NCBI GenBank assembly: GCA_016788205.1
Contig: JAEUTA010000009.1
Coordinates: 62,001-126,000 of the forward strand
From: Flavobacteriales bacterium
Lineage (GTDB): Bacteria; Bacteroidota; Bacteroidia; Flavobacteriales_F; PHOS-HE28
Direction: 5' to 3'
Length of the DNA: 64,000 bases
Both the position numbers and the translations under genes were made by a program. Below, one piece after another: positions 34,017-43,208 of this stretch; within the stretch, counting starts at the first letter, position 1; every line of letters begins with the position of its first letter. The notes under the pieces are model-generated. The model ran no database searches and was not told where the DNA came from. It was given only the letters and a program-made list of their open reading frames with translations.

Positions 34017-34118
34017 GCTGCACGGCGTGTTGGCACCTGCGCGGGAGAGACCCAGGTGTGCTTTGAACGCGTGCGTCGGAGAAAGGTTCCGGGGCTGTCC
34101 GTTGTGAGCGAGGCTCGC

Positions 34119-35813
34119 TCAAGGGTCGATCAATACGCTTATCCTGCTTGTGCTTCCGTCTGCATGGAACAAGGTGCCGAGCAGAAGCCCTGCAGTATCG
34201 ATCTCCAACTGGTGCATCAGCGCAGGCGCGAATGTCTCTTCCCTGACCGTGCGGCCTTGCACGTCCACGAACCGGACCTGGTTGAACACAGCGGTGCTCG
34301 AAACCGTGAACACTCCATTGGACGGCACCGGGAAGACCGAACTAGCAACGGCGGGGTCGTGAGCCACCACGTCGGTCGGAAAGTCACCGATGCGGGCCAG
34401 GAACATGGCTCCGGCGCTGGCATTCGCGTTCTGCATGGGTGCCAGTCCCGGTAGGGCGAGCGAGTCCTGGAAATAACCACCCAAGTAGATGTTGCCACCT
34501 CCATCCAAGCCCAGGCCGCGCACACCGCGTGGATAGCTGTACCGTCGGGCGAACAGGTCGGTCATGGAAAAAGCGGTGTCGAAGCGTGCCAGCCAGATCC
34601 CGTAGTTGCCGCCTATGCCAGGGTTCGGCGTGCTGTCGGCTATGGTGAAATTCCCTTGGTGCCAGCCAGCCACGAGGAGCTTCTCCGGTGTTTCCAGCAC
34701 CATGGATGTGATGTCGTGGTCGTAGGTGCTGTTGCCCATGCGCGTGCCACTGAGCAGGTGGCCGTTGGCGTCGCACTTCAAGATCACGTTGCGATAGGTG
34801 CCCAGGTTCCCAGCGTAGGCTACCCCCGGCACGCCCAAGTGACCGTAGTCTCCTTCGCGATGCATGGCTATGTAGAGGTTCCCTGCCGCGTCCGCTTGCA
34901 GTGCCTGTACATCGTCGTATCCATACGCGCCGATGGCGAGGGTCCATTGCGGGGTACCGTCCAGCGCGTACTTCACCACCACGCCATCATGCGCCTGGCC
35001 GCTGAACTGCTCGTTCACCAAAGTATCCCCCTCAACGAAGAGGGTGTCGCCTCGTATCCTGAAGCCTGCGTAGAGCATGCCGTCCGCACCCACGGTGATC
35101 GTTTGGCCCTCGCTCGCGCTGTAGCTCCAATGCTGGCCGCAATCGGGCCGCCGACTCCATAGGCCGTTGCCATCGGTATCCAACTTCATCACGAAACTGT
35201 TGTAGTACTGGCTGCAGCCTTGCAGTTCTGAAAGACCGGGTAGAGCGAGCTCGGATCGGAAGCAGCCCGTTACGTAAACGTTGCCGCTGGCGTCGCACGC
35301 AATGGCCTTTCCCCATTCCAAGTTGCCCGATTGGAAGTCGTTGCTGCCGTGGCGTTGCGCCCATAGGAAGGTGCCGTCCGTGGCGCCCAGCTTGGCTACG
35401 AAAATGTCCATGTTACCCGTCAGGTCCAGGTCCGTGGTGCCGAACCCGGCCGTTGGGCTTTCGAAGCCCCCAGTGATGAAGATCCCCCCATTCCCATCGA
35501 TGGCCAGATCGTACGGGTTGTCGAAATCCGCTCCGCCAGCCCGCACGGCCCATTGTGCGATGCCCTGGTCGTCGTACTTCGCCACGTACACATCGCTCTG
35601 GCCAGCACTGGTCAGCTCGGGTAGGCCACCGAACGACACGGAACCATAGAAACTGCCCGCTACATAGCTATTGCCCAGTGCATCGGTGGCGAAGCCGTGG
35701 ATGTTCGGCGAGCTCAAGGTGGAGGTGTCGCGCACGGACCATTGCCAGTTGAAGGGTTGGGCGTGCAAGGCACTGAGCATTGTGGTGAGCAGGAGCGTGA
35801 GCGGGTAGCGCAT
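34119..35813 (-). CDS. T9SS type A cargo, SBBP-repeat beta-propeller
   Basis: 564 residues. Signal peptide MRYPLTLLLTTMLSALHAQ from ATG 35813; the longer open frame starts with a basic stretch and was not used. SBBP repeats: GNSYVAGSFYGSVSFGG, GGIFITGGFESPTAGFG, GNVYVTGCFRSELALPG, GNIYLGGYFQDSLALPG. A C-terminal sorting domain (VFPVPSNGVFTVSS, TVREETFAPALMHQLEI) follows. Same layout as 9801-11411. Predicted on the cell surface. Function unknown. Confidence 0.78.
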   Translation of the reverse strand: MRYPLTLLLTTMLSALHAQPFNWQWSVRDTSTLSSPNIHGFATDALGNSYVAGSFYGSVSFGGLPELTSAGQSDVYVAKYDDQGIAQWAVRAGGADFDNPYDLAIDGNGGIFITGGFESPTAGFGTTDLDLTGNMDIFVAKLGATDGTFLWAQRHGSNDFQSGNLEWGKAIACDASGNVYVTGCFRSELALPGLSELQGCSQYYNSFVMKLDTDGNGLWSRRPDCGQHWSYSASEGQTITVGADGMLYAGFRIRGDTLFVEGDTLVNEQFSGQAHDGVVVKYALDGTPQWTLAIGAYGYDDVQALQADAAGNLYIAMHREGDYGHLGVPGVAYAGNLGTYRNVILKCDANGHLLSGTRMGNSTYDHDITSMVLETPEKLLVAGWHQGNFTIADSTPNPGIGGNYGIWLARFDTAFSMTDLFARRYSYPRGVRGLGLDGGGNIYLGGYFQDSLALPGLAPMQNANASAGAMFLARIGDFPTDVVAHDPAVASSVFPVPSNGVFTVSSTAVFNQVRFVDVQGRTVREETFAPALMHQLEIDTAGLLLGTLFHADGSTSRISVLIDP

Positions 35814-35901
35814 GGGCGACGAAGTTCGGTAAGGTTGCCGTACCCTCATCCCCCGTCGCAGGTTCACCAGCAGCAGGATACACCATCAGAGGCGTCCGGC
35901 C

Positions 35902-35909
35902 TACCTTCG
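35902..35909 (+). promoter_or_regulatory. -7 promoter box TACCTTCG of ffh
   Basis: 20 nt before the ffh ATG, with AGGAG at 35921-35925 as ribosome-binding site in between. An example of a leader with a real Shine-Dalgarno sequence. Confidence 0.5.
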
Positions 35910-35929
35910 CGATCCTTTCCAGGAGAACG

Positions 35930-37270
35930 ATGTTCGAGAACCTCAACGACAAGCTCGAAAGAGCCTTCAAAGTCCTCAAAGGCCAGGGCCAGATCACCGA
36001 GATCAACGTGGCCGAGACCACGAAGGAGATCCGCAAGGCCCTGCTCGATGCCGACGTGAACTACAAGACCGCCAAGGACTTCACCGACCGCGTGAAAGCC
36101 AAGGCGATGGGCGAGAACGTGCTCACGAGCATAAGCCCGGGGCAACTGCTCACCAAGATCACACACGATGAGCTGGCCGAGCTGATGGGCGGCCAGAGCG
36201 CGGGCATCAACATGAGCGGCAACCCCACAGTGGTGCTCATGAGCGGCCTGCAGGGTTCGGGTAAGACCACCTTCAGCGGCAAACTGGCGAATCACTTGCG
36301 CAAGAAGGGCAAGAAGCCCTTGCTCATTGCATGCGACGTGTACCGCCCGGCCGCTATCGATCAGTTGGAAACGTTGGGCAAGCAGCTCGGCGTGGTGGTG
36401 TACAGCGAACGCGGTAATACCGATCCTGTTTCCATCGCGCAGAAAGGCATCGAGTACGCAAAGATCCACGGCTTCACCCTGGTGATAGTGGATACCGCCG
36501 GTCGCCTTGCTGTAGATGAGAAGATGATGGAGGAGATCGCCCGCGTGAAGAGGGCGATCAACCCACAGGAGACGCTCTTCGTGGTGGACAGCATGACGGG
36601 CCAGGACGCGGTGAACACCGCCAAGGCCTTCAACGATCGCCTCAACATCGATGGCGTTGTGCTCACCAAGCTCGATGGCGATACACGCGGTGGTGCGGCC
36701 CTCAGCATCCGTAGCGTGGTGGACAAGCCGATCAAGTTCATCGGCACGGGCGAGAAGATGGAGGCCATCGACGAGTTCCACCCAGACCGTATGGCCGGTC
36801 GTATCCTGGGCATGGGCGACGTGGTCTCCCTCGTGGAACGCGCGCAGGAGCAGTTCGATGAGAAGGCCGCCCGCGAGCTGAACAAGAAGATCCAAAAGGA
36901 TCAGTTCGGCTTTGACGACTTCCTGGACCAGATCGCCCAGATCAAGAAGATGGGCAACATGAAGGACCTCATGGGCATGATCCCCGGCGTGGGCAAGGCC
37001 CTGAAGAACATCGACATCCCGGACGATGCATTCAAAGGCATCGAAGCCATCATCAAGAGCATGACGCCGGACGAACGCAAGAACCCGGCGCTGATCAACG
37101 GCAGCCGTCGTCAACGCATCGCGAAAGGCAGCGGCAACAACATCGAAGCGGTGAACAAGCTGATGAAGCAGTTCGAGGAGACCCGCAAGATGATGAAGAT
37201 GATGGGCGACAAGACCAAGATGCAGAACATGATGCGCCAGATGCAGCAGATGCAGGGGATGCGGCGGTAG
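35930..37270 (+). CDS. ffh: Signal recognition particle protein
   Basis: 446 residues. N and G domains: Walker A GLQGSGKTTFSGKLA, DTAGRLAVDEKMM, TKLDGDTRGGAALS. The M domain is Met-rich (TRKMMKMMGDKTKMQNMMRQ). It binds 4.5S RNA and signal sequences of nascent membrane proteins and, with FtsY, docks ribosomes to SecYEG. Spacing from the -7 box and AGGAG supports ATG 35930. It stands alone; the genes around it do not form an obvious operon. Confidence 0.97.
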   Translation: MFENLNDKLERAFKVLKGQGQITEINVAETTKEIRKALLDADVNYKTAKDFTDRVKAKAMGENVLTSISPGQLLTKITHDELAELMGGQSAGINMSGNPTVVLMSGLQGSGKTTFSGKLANHLRKKGKKPLLIACDVYRPAAIDQLETLGKQLGVVVYSERGNTDPVSIAQKGIEYAKIHGFTLVIVDTAGRLAVDEKMMEEIARVKRAINPQETLFVVDSMTGQDAVNTAKAFNDRLNIDGVVLTKLDGDTRGGAALSIRSVVDKPIKFIGTGEKMEAIDEFHPDRMAGRILGMGDVVSLVERAQEQFDEKAARELNKKIQKDQFGFDDFLDQIAQIKKMGNMKDLMGMIPGVGKALKNIDIPDDAFKGIEAIIKSMTPDERKNPALINGSRRQRIAKGSGNNIEAVNKLMKQFEETRKMMKMMGDKTKMQNMMRQMQQMQGMRR

Positions 37271-37330
37271 GGGCGAGACTTGTCCTGTCCTGTTTCGAAC
37301 CGGATCGCCTTATACACCCACCCGAAGCTC

Positions 37331-37882
37331 ATGCTAGGCATTTTCCATTCCCGTCCATCGTTGTCAATAGTTGCAGCAATGCTGGTGTGCATTGGCTGCA
37401 GCCCCACTGCCGAACAAGTGGGCACTACTTCGGACCCAACCCCAACCGAAGAGCAAGACCCAAAGGCTGGCTCCGTACACATGCGCTTCGGATCCAGTCA
37501 TGGTATGTGCGTGGGTTACTGTGATGTGGAGTACCGCGTTGATGCGAATGGAGTCGCCGCAATTCGCCGTGGCGGTGGGCGAGGAGACCCCTCAACGCAC
37601 CCCGCGGATCAGGAACAGTTCGTGGCTTTGGATAAAACCACGATCGATGCAGCGATGGCCCAGTTCGACGCCGCTGCCTTCGATGGCGCCCCCGACGTGA
37701 TCGGTTGCCCGGATTGTGCCGATGGAGGTCGCTGCTGGGTGGAGGTGACCCGAGACGGAAAGCCACGCACCGTCACCTTCGATTGCTCCAGCGGTTCGGA
37801 GTCGCTGAAGCCCTTCACCGATGCGCTTTGGAAGCTCACCGACCAAGTGAAGTGGCCCGATGTAGTAACGGAGGAGCATTGA
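37331..37882 (+). CDS. DUF6438-like lipoprotein
   Basis: 183 residues. The start at 37331 gives a signal with lipobox (LSIVAAMLVCIGCSPT); the longer frame is less signal-like. The mature protein begins with an acidic linker (PTPTEEQDPKAG), then a domain with FGSSHGMCVGYCDVEYRVDANG and later IGCPDCADGGRCWVEV; paired CxxxC and CxDC cysteines may form disulfides or bind metal. DUF6438-like by pattern, not certain. Envelope location. Followed by the unknown gene at 37901. Confidence 0.6.
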   Translation: MLGIFHSRPSLSIVAAMLVCIGCSPTAEQVGTTSDPTPTEEQDPKAGSVHMRFGSSHGMCVGYCDVEYRVDANGVAAIRRGGGRGDPSTHPADQEQFVALDKTTIDAAMAQFDAAAFDGAPDVIGCPDCADGGRCWVEVTRDGKPRTVTFDCSSGSESLKPFTDALWKLTDQVKWPDVVTEEH

Positions 37883-37900
37883 TCACTGGGAGTAGCCAGG

Positions 37901-38503
37901 ATGGGGCACCACATCTCCGCCATTGTCGGGAAAGCGCCGATCAACGAGGCCAAAGCCATTGAGCGTGGCCTACCGGTGATCTTCGAAGATGCGTTCGTGA
38001 TCGTACCGGTGCCATGGGAGCTGATCGTCAAGCTCGCGCGTGATGATGAACCCGCCGGTGATGCCGCGACGGACATTTTCAACACCCATGTGCCCCACTT
38101 GCTTGCGCGGGAGATGGGCCTGACTTCCTATGCGCTTATCGCTACCGACTATTTCGGTGGGGTCGGTGAGCAGAACGCATGGTACTGTGCTGCGGATGGC
38201 AAGGAACTGCGCGATGTTTCCATCAACGAGGCGTTGCGGGCACTGGGCGTTCCTCGTACGCCTCGTTTCATGGAGCCGACGGAGCGCGAACCGGGGCTAC
38301 TCGGTAAGCTGCGCAGTTGGTGGGAGGGTCGCCCGTATATGAGCCCGCACGAACGTTCGAACAGGTATCCAACGAAGGACGAGTTCGACACCATCAACCT
38401 GGGTCGGTATCGCCACATGGATGACTCAGGCTTGTGGATGGAAGAAAGACGCGGTCAGCGTGTGGGGAATATCCTCGTAGGCGATCGGCGCATGATGAAT
38501 TAG
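37901..38503 (+). CDS. Hypothetical cytosolic protein
   Basis: 200 residues, not recognised. No signal peptide or membrane segment. Begins MGHHISAIVGKAPINEAKAI and continues with mixed alpha/beta pattern (GLPVIFEDAFVIVPVPWELI, TSYALIATDYFGGVGEQNAW); the C-terminal part is acidic and basic in alternation (YPTKDEFDTINLGRYRHMDD). It could have a small enzyme or immunity-like role, but nothing in the sequence decides. It starts 18 nt after the previous gene, so the two may be transcribed together. Confidence 0.5.
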   Translation: MGHHISAIVGKAPINEAKAIERGLPVIFEDAFVIVPVPWELIVKLARDDEPAGDAATDIFNTHVPHLLAREMGLTSYALIATDYFGGVGEQNAWYCAADGKELRDVSINEALRALGVPRTPRFMEPTEREPGLLGKLRSWWEGRPYMSPHERSNRYPTKDEFDTINLGRYRHMDDSGLWMEERRGQRVGNILVGDRRMMN

Positions 38504-38593
38504 GATCCGGTGGTTCGTTGAACGGTTCCGTTCCAGAGGGCGCCAACGCATTCGCAGGCAACTCACTGACCTTCGTGTGCGTCATGTGGCGTT

Positions 38594-39169
38594 ATGGGAA
38601 AACCTGACCACAACATTTTCTTCACCAGTGACCATCACTTCGGTCACGCCAACATCATCCGCTTCTGCGACCGTCCCTTCAAGGATGTACAGGAAATGAA
38701 CGAAGAACTCATTCGCCGCTGGAACGAACGTATCGGCCCGAACGATGAGGTATACCACCTTGGCGATATCGCACTTACGAAGGGCGACGATTTCGACGAG
38801 ATCCTCGGCCGTCTCAATGGAACGAAGTACTTGATCCTCGGCAACCATGACTCGGCTGCGCTCAACCACCGAAAATGGTTCAAGTGGATCAAGCAGTATT
38901 TCGAACTGAAGGTGACCGATCCCGAGTGTGCGAACGGTGTGCAGCTGATCGTCCTGTTCCACTATGCCATGCGCGTTTGGCGCAGTGACTTCCGCGGCAC
39001 CTGGCACCTCTACGGCCACTCGCACAACAACCTGCCGGAGAAACCCGATTCACTTTCCTTCGATGTGGGTGTGGATGCGAACGACTTTTATCCGCTCAGC
39101 TATGCGCAGGTGAAACTGCGCATGCTCCGGAAGGATTGGAAACCGCCGTTCAGCAGCCATGAAGAATAG
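38594..39169 (+). CDS. Calcineurin-like metallophosphoesterase
   Basis: 191 residues. Metal motifs: SDHHFGH at 12-18, GDIAL with Asp58, GNHD at 83-86 and GHSHNN near 140. These are the five blocks of the calcineurin-type phosphoesterase fold that binds two metals. Close relatives occur in phages and bacteria and act on phosphodiesters; substrate unknown. Start ATG 38594 gives a short leader MGKPDHN before the first motif. Cytosolic. A stand-alone gene. Confidence 0.85.
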   Translation: MGKPDHNIFFTSDHHFGHANIIRFCDRPFKDVQEMNEELIRRWNERIGPNDEVYHLGDIALTKGDDFDEILGRLNGTKYLILGNHDSAALNHRKWFKWIKQYFELKVTDPECANGVQLIVLFHYAMRVWRSDFRGTWHLYGHSHNNLPEKPDSLSFDVGVDANDFYPLSYAQVKLRMLRKDWKPPFSSHEE

Positions 39170-39355
39170 TGGGCCCTTGGCGGCGCACAGTGCCTTGGCT
39201 CAATAACGTATCTCGTTCCCCTTCGACGAGCGACTTTCCGAGGTCGTTGGAAATTGAACAGGAGGTTGCGGTCCGTGGGATATTATGCTCGTTCAGTCGT
39301 CTCATGGAACCCTTTGGTCGACTCGGCGTAAAAGCTTCCGCGAATCCCTCTCCCG

Positions 39356-41194
39356 ATGCGCGATCTGATCACTATTGCCTTACTGGCCGTGTTCGGCCAT
39401 GTGTACCCCCAAAGCGGTCCCGGTGGCGTGGGCAGCAGTAGCTCGAACGTTCTCTGGCTCGATGCCAACTCCGGTGTCTCCCATCTTTTGGGCGCCGTGA
39501 ATACCTGGAGCGACCGCTCGGGGAACGCGAACCACGCCTACTTGCCGGTGACCATCCCGCTGGGTACGCCCACCCTCGTCACCAACTCGGTCAATGGGAA
39601 CCGATCGCTCGATTTCGATGGTTTCGATGATCAGTTATGGATACCGCATCACGCTTCACTGAGCCTAACACAGTGGCACTTCTTTCTCGTGGTCACGGCA
39701 GATCTTCAGAAGGACTACAACGCCTGGATGGTGAAAGGTGATGATGGTAGTGAGAACTACGAGATGCTCAGCTATTCCGACGGCAACATCCACGCGCCTG
39801 TACTTTGGAACACCGGGGTGCGGGATTTTCCCAGTTCGGCTGGTGGGCAGGTCACGACGAGCGCTTTCGACATCATCGAGTACTCCTACTCCGCCGCGGT
39901 CGGTCGTGACGTATATAAGAACGGGACGACCATCATAACCGACAACGAGAACCGAACACCACAGCTGAATTCGTTGCCGTTGTACATCGCCAACGAACGT
40001 GGCACGACCGGGCGCAACGTGAACGGTGATGTCGCAGAAGTGATCGCTTATAACACACCGCTCAACGGCACACACCGGCTGGTACTGAACAATTATCTGG
40101 CTGCGAAATACGGTCGTACCCTTTCATCCAACGACATCTACGTTCAGGACAACACCGGTCAGGGGAATTTCGACTACGATGTGGCCGGTATTGGGCGCAT
40201 CAGCAGCAGCAACCTGCACAATGATGCGCGAGGGTCCGGCATCGTACGGATCAACAATCCAACCGGATTAGGCGATAACGAATTCATGCTCTGGGGCAGC
40301 GATAGGGGCGTTCTGGGCACCTTCGGTGTGACCGGGTTGCCAGCGGGTGTCCAAGGTCGCTGGCAGCGTACTTGGCGTGTGAACGAGGTTAACGTTTCCG
40401 GAACGGCGGTCGATGTGGGTGCTGTGGACATGACTTGGGACCTCTCCGGCTTCGCTTCGGTGAACGCCAGCCACCTGCGGTTGCTCGTAGATGCTAACAA
40501 CAACAACAATTTCGCGGACGATACGCCTATTTCCGGTGCTGTTGCGCTCGGCTCAGGATCGTTCCGATTCTCTGGTGTAACGGCCTTGGCCAACGACGTT
40601 CGTTTCACATTGGGTACCACCAATATCGGACAGACCCCACTGCCGGTGGAACTCCTTTCATTCACTGCAACGCCAGGGTCCGGACGCAACGTTCTCCTCG
40701 AATGGGAAACGGCCAGCGAGTGGAATAACGAACATTTCGCGGTGCAGCGGTCCGGCGACGCGACGGCTTGGATGGACGTTGCTCGCATAGAAGCTGTTGG
40801 GAATAGTACGGTATCTACGCACTACGAGTCGATCGATCCGAACGCCGAGGCGGGGATGAACTACTATCGTTTGCGTCAAACGGACCTTGACGGCTCTGTC
40901 ACCTATTCCAGTACCGTGCCCGTTCGGTTGGATGGTCGAGGGACCGGACTTTTGACCATTGTACCGAATCCGTCGACCGGGAATATGGTCATCCATCTGG
41001 ACCAACCATCTTCTTGTCCATTGATCGTTTCCATGACGGACGGCGCCGGACGCATCGTGGTCCAACGACGCTTCACCGATAGTGAGACCCCGTTCATTCC
41101 TTTCGATCCTGGAGCGGTACCTGCGGGCACTTACACCGTTCTTCTCGAGGACGGGCAAGGGAGCCGTCGGGGTCGGGTGGTCATCGCCCATTGA
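39356..41194 (+). CDS. T9SS type A cargo, LamG-like and DUF8202-like domains
   Basis: 612 residues. Signal peptide MRDLITIALLAVFGHVYPQ. A concanavalin-like (LamG) N-terminal region runs from LWLDANSGVSH to VAEVIAYNTPLNGTHRLVLN, followed by a DUF8202-like region (NYLAAKYGRTLSSNDIYVQD, GIGRISSSNLHNDARG). Next are a fibronectin-like segment (PVELLSFTATPGSGRNVLLEW) and a sorting domain (VPNPSTGNMVIHLDQPSS, GTYTVLLEDGQGS). A carbohydrate- or protein-binding surface protein; ligand unknown. The upstream gap 39170-39355 holds no feature I can support. Confidence 0.75.
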   Translation: MRDLITIALLAVFGHVYPQSGPGGVGSSSSNVLWLDANSGVSHLLGAVNTWSDRSGNANHAYLPVTIPLGTPTLVTNSVNGNRSLDFDGFDDQLWIPHHASLSLTQWHFFLVVTADLQKDYNAWMVKGDDGSENYEMLSYSDGNIHAPVLWNTGVRDFPSSAGGQVTTSAFDIIEYSYSAAVGRDVYKNGTTIITDNENRTPQLNSLPLYIANERGTTGRNVNGDVAEVIAYNTPLNGTHRLVLNNYLAAKYGRTLSSNDIYVQDNTGQGNFDYDVAGIGRISSSNLHNDARGSGIVRINNPTGLGDNEFMLWGSDRGVLGTFGVTGLPAGVQGRWQRTWRVNEVNVSGTAVDVGAVDMTWDLSGFASVNASHLRLLVDANNNNNFADDTPISGAVALGSGSFRFSGVTALANDVRFTLGTTNIGQTPLPVELLSFTATPGSGRNVLLEWETASEWNNEHFAVQRSGDATAWMDVARIEAVGNSTVSTHYESIDPNAEAGMNYYRLRQTDLDGSVTYSSTVPVRLDGRGTGLLTIVPNPSTGNMVIHLDQPSSCPLIVSMTDGAGRIVVQRRFTDSETPFIPFDPGAVPAGTYTVLLEDGQGSRRGRVVIAH

Positions 41195-41232
41195 CGGTTC
41201 GGCCGCCCAGCGGGAACGTGCTGCCCATGATC

Positions 41233-41240
41233 GAACTTTG
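41233..41240 (+). promoter_or_regulatory. -7-like box GAACTTTG
   Basis: Eight nt before the ATG at 41249; first base differs from TAnnTTTG. Confidence 0.3.
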
Positions 41241-41248
41241 CAACCATC

Positions 41249-41803
41249 ATGAGCACGGTTACCGATCAGGACTTGGCGGCATTGAAGTACCCGACAGGCC
41301 GCTTTGTGCGAGGTACCAAGGCCACATCATCCCAACGTCGTGAAGAATGCATCGCGCTGTTGGAGGCCTTTCCGGCTGAATTGCATCGTGCGTTGGCCGG
41401 AATGGGGGAGGACCGGTTGGATACACCTTATCGCTCCGGTGGTTGGACGGTGCGCCAATTGGGACATCATCTCGCCGACAGCCACGGCCAGAGCCTGCAT
41501 CGCTTCAAGCTGGCCTTGACGGAGGATACGCCCGTGATCAAGCCTTACAAGGAAGACCTCTGGGCCGAGCATGCTGATGCGCGTAAGCTGCCGCTGGAAC
41601 CATCGCTCAGCATCATCACGGGAACACATGCGCGCTGGGTCGTCCTTCTCAGGGCCTTGTCCGCAACGGACTTCGAGCGTGCATTCTTCCATCCGGAGCA
41701 GAAGCGCGAGATCACCCTGGCGGAAGCGTTGGAGCTGTACGTCTGGCACGGCAGGCATCACCTGGCTCACATCATCGGCCTTCGTGAGCGTATGGGGTGG
41801 TAG
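41249..41803 (+). CDS. YfiT/DinB-like metal-dependent hydrolase
   Basis: 184 residues. Four-helix DinB-type fold: the motifs HHLADSHGQSLHRFKLAL and YVWHGRHHLAHIIGL provide histidines for a metal site, as in YfiT (BstA-like) proteins, which in Bacillus-type bacteria transfer bacillithiol to electrophiles. Whether the substrate thiol is bacillithiol here is unknown. Soluble. It overlaps the long frame of folD only by its stop; folD starts 30 nt later. ATG 41249 begins the conserved part. Confidence 0.75.
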   Translation: MSTVTDQDLAALKYPTGRFVRGTKATSSQRREECIALLEAFPAELHRALAGMGEDRLDTPYRSGGWTVRQLGHHLADSHGQSLHRFKLALTEDTPVIKPYKEDLWAEHADARKLPLEPSLSIITGTHARWVVLLRALSATDFERAFFHPEQKREITLAEALELYVWHGRHHLAHIIGLRERMGW

Positions 41804-41832
41804 GTCGGACTTCAACCCGTATCCTTGTGCCG

Positions 41833-42711
41833 ATGACCGGCGCACCACAGTTGCTCGATGGCAAACGCTGCGGCGATACGCTGAAGGCGGAGATAGCCAA
41901 GGGAGCCGCCGCCGTGCGACTTCAACGAGGGCGTGCTCCTCACTTGGCGGCCGTACTTGTCGGTAGCGATGGTGCAAGTCGAACGTACGTGGAAGCCAAG
42001 GTCAAGGCCTGTGAGGCCGTCGGTTTCCGAAGCACCTTGATCAGGCTGCCCGAAACGATCACCGAGGAGGAACTCTTGAGCCGCGTACATGGGCTTAACG
42101 AGGACCATGAACTCGATGGGTTCATCGTACAGTTGCCGTTGCCCCCGCACGTGGATGCGGATCGTATCACCCAAGCCATTGACCCGAAGAAGGATGTGGA
42201 CGGCTTCCATCCGGTGAACGTGGGTAACATGGTATTGGGTCTTCCTGGTTTCCTCCCCGCCACACCCAGCGGTATTTGCGAACTGCTCAAGTTCTACCAC
42301 GTCGAGACCGCCGGAAAACACTGCGTGGTCGTGGGGCGCAGCAATATCGTGGGCACGCCGATCAGCATTCTGCTAAGCCGGAATGCCTACCCCGGCAATT
42401 GCACTGTTACGCTCGCGCATAGCCGGACCAAGGATCTTCCCTCCGTCACCCGTAAGGCGGATATCCTCGTCGTAGCCATCGGTAAACCGGAGTTCGTCAC
42501 CGCTGGTATGGTGAAAGAGGGTGCCGTTGTGGTGGACGTAGGAATACACCGGATCCCAGATGCAAGTAAGAAGGCCGGGTTCCGGCTGGTGGGCGATACG
42601 GCCTTTGCTGAAGTAGCTCCGAGATCATCGGCCATAACGCCGGTGCCGGGCGGTGTAGGCCCCATGACCATTACCAGCCTGCTGCTGAACACGCTGAAAG
42701 CGGCTCGTTAG
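41833..42711 (+). CDS. folD: Bifunctional methylenetetrahydrofolate dehydrogenase/cyclohydrolase
   Basis: 292 residues. Tyr52 and Lys56 sit in TYVEAKVKACEAVG, the catalytic positions of FolD. Others: DGFIVQLPLPPHVD, PATPSGICELL, GRSNIVGTPISILLSRN (dinucleotide-binding) and GVGPMTITSLL at the end. It converts 5,10-methylene-THF to 10-formyl-THF in one-carbon metabolism. ATG 41833 was chosen over 41797, which lies inside the previous coding sequence. Cytosolic. Confidence 0.95.
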   Translation: MTGAPQLLDGKRCGDTLKAEIAKGAAAVRLQRGRAPHLAAVLVGSDGASRTYVEAKVKACEAVGFRSTLIRLPETITEEELLSRVHGLNEDHELDGFIVQLPLPPHVDADRITQAIDPKKDVDGFHPVNVGNMVLGLPGFLPATPSGICELLKFYHVETAGKHCVVVGRSNIVGTPISILLSRNAYPGNCTVTLAHSRTKDLPSVTRKADILVVAIGKPEFVTAGMVKEGAVVVDVGIHRIPDASKKAGFRLVGDTAFAEVAPRSSAITPVPGGVGPMTITSLLLNTLKAAR

Positions 42712-42903
42712 CCTGCTGGTAGCGTCTGCTTGAAGCCAGTAGAAGCACTGGTGAGCATCCGGTCCTCACGGGATCCGTCGATACGATTTGAATTCCGTCG
42801 ACGAAAAGTCTTCGTTCGTCCTTGACATGGACCGCCTATATCTGAAATCTTGCATCACTCCTTCGAATTGACCGGCACACCATACGAAAAACAAGAACGA
42901 ACC

Positions 42904-43071
42904 ATGTGGCCAGTCCAAACGTTGACTTTGTTGCTCTGCCTTACCGATGAAGAACAGCTCTTCGCCCAACATGTTCCCGCCGTTCAGGAGCCGGCACGGG
43001 TTGAGCAGGTCGTGGCACCGGTGAAAGAGGCTGAGGCGGATGAGACCACGATCGAATATCCTGTAGCGTAA
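42904..43071 (+). CDS. Possible small protein, unknown
   Basis: 55 residues. Hydrophobic N-terminus (WPVQTLTLLLCL) then an acidic, Glu-rich region (PVKEAEADETTIEY). An A-rich stretch precedes the ATG, as for many Bacteroidota starts, and terminator-like hairpins follow. No homologue recalled. The rest of the 42712-43208 gap holds only those hairpins. It could equally be non-coding. Confidence 0.35.
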   Translation: MWPVQTLTLLLCLTDEEQLFAQHVPAVQEPARVEQVVAPVKEAEADETTIEYPVA

Positions 43072-43083
43072 GCATGCTCTGAC

Positions 43084-43140
43084 CAGGACCTTGTCCTGTG
43101 TTCCGAAGACCCCGGTGCCGCCGCCTTGGTGCCGGGGTCT
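43084..43140 (+). terminator. Tandem hairpins, terminator-like
   Basis: Stem CAGGAC/GTCCTG (43084-43098) followed by AGACCCCGG (43107-43115) and CCGGGGTCT (43132-43140). The second stem is the same as at 61925-61950. A T-rich stretch (ACCTTTT) follows. Probably ends transcription of folD or the small ORF. Confidence 0.55.
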
Positions 43141-43208
43141 ACCTTTTCCGCCAGGGATCTTCAATTGGGTGCTGCTCCCTATTTTGGCGGCTTACCCACT
43201 GAATCCCA

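Noticed and set aside
35864..37114. 416-residue open frame opposite ffh
   Set aside because: Antisense to a certain gene, with shadow-like composition.
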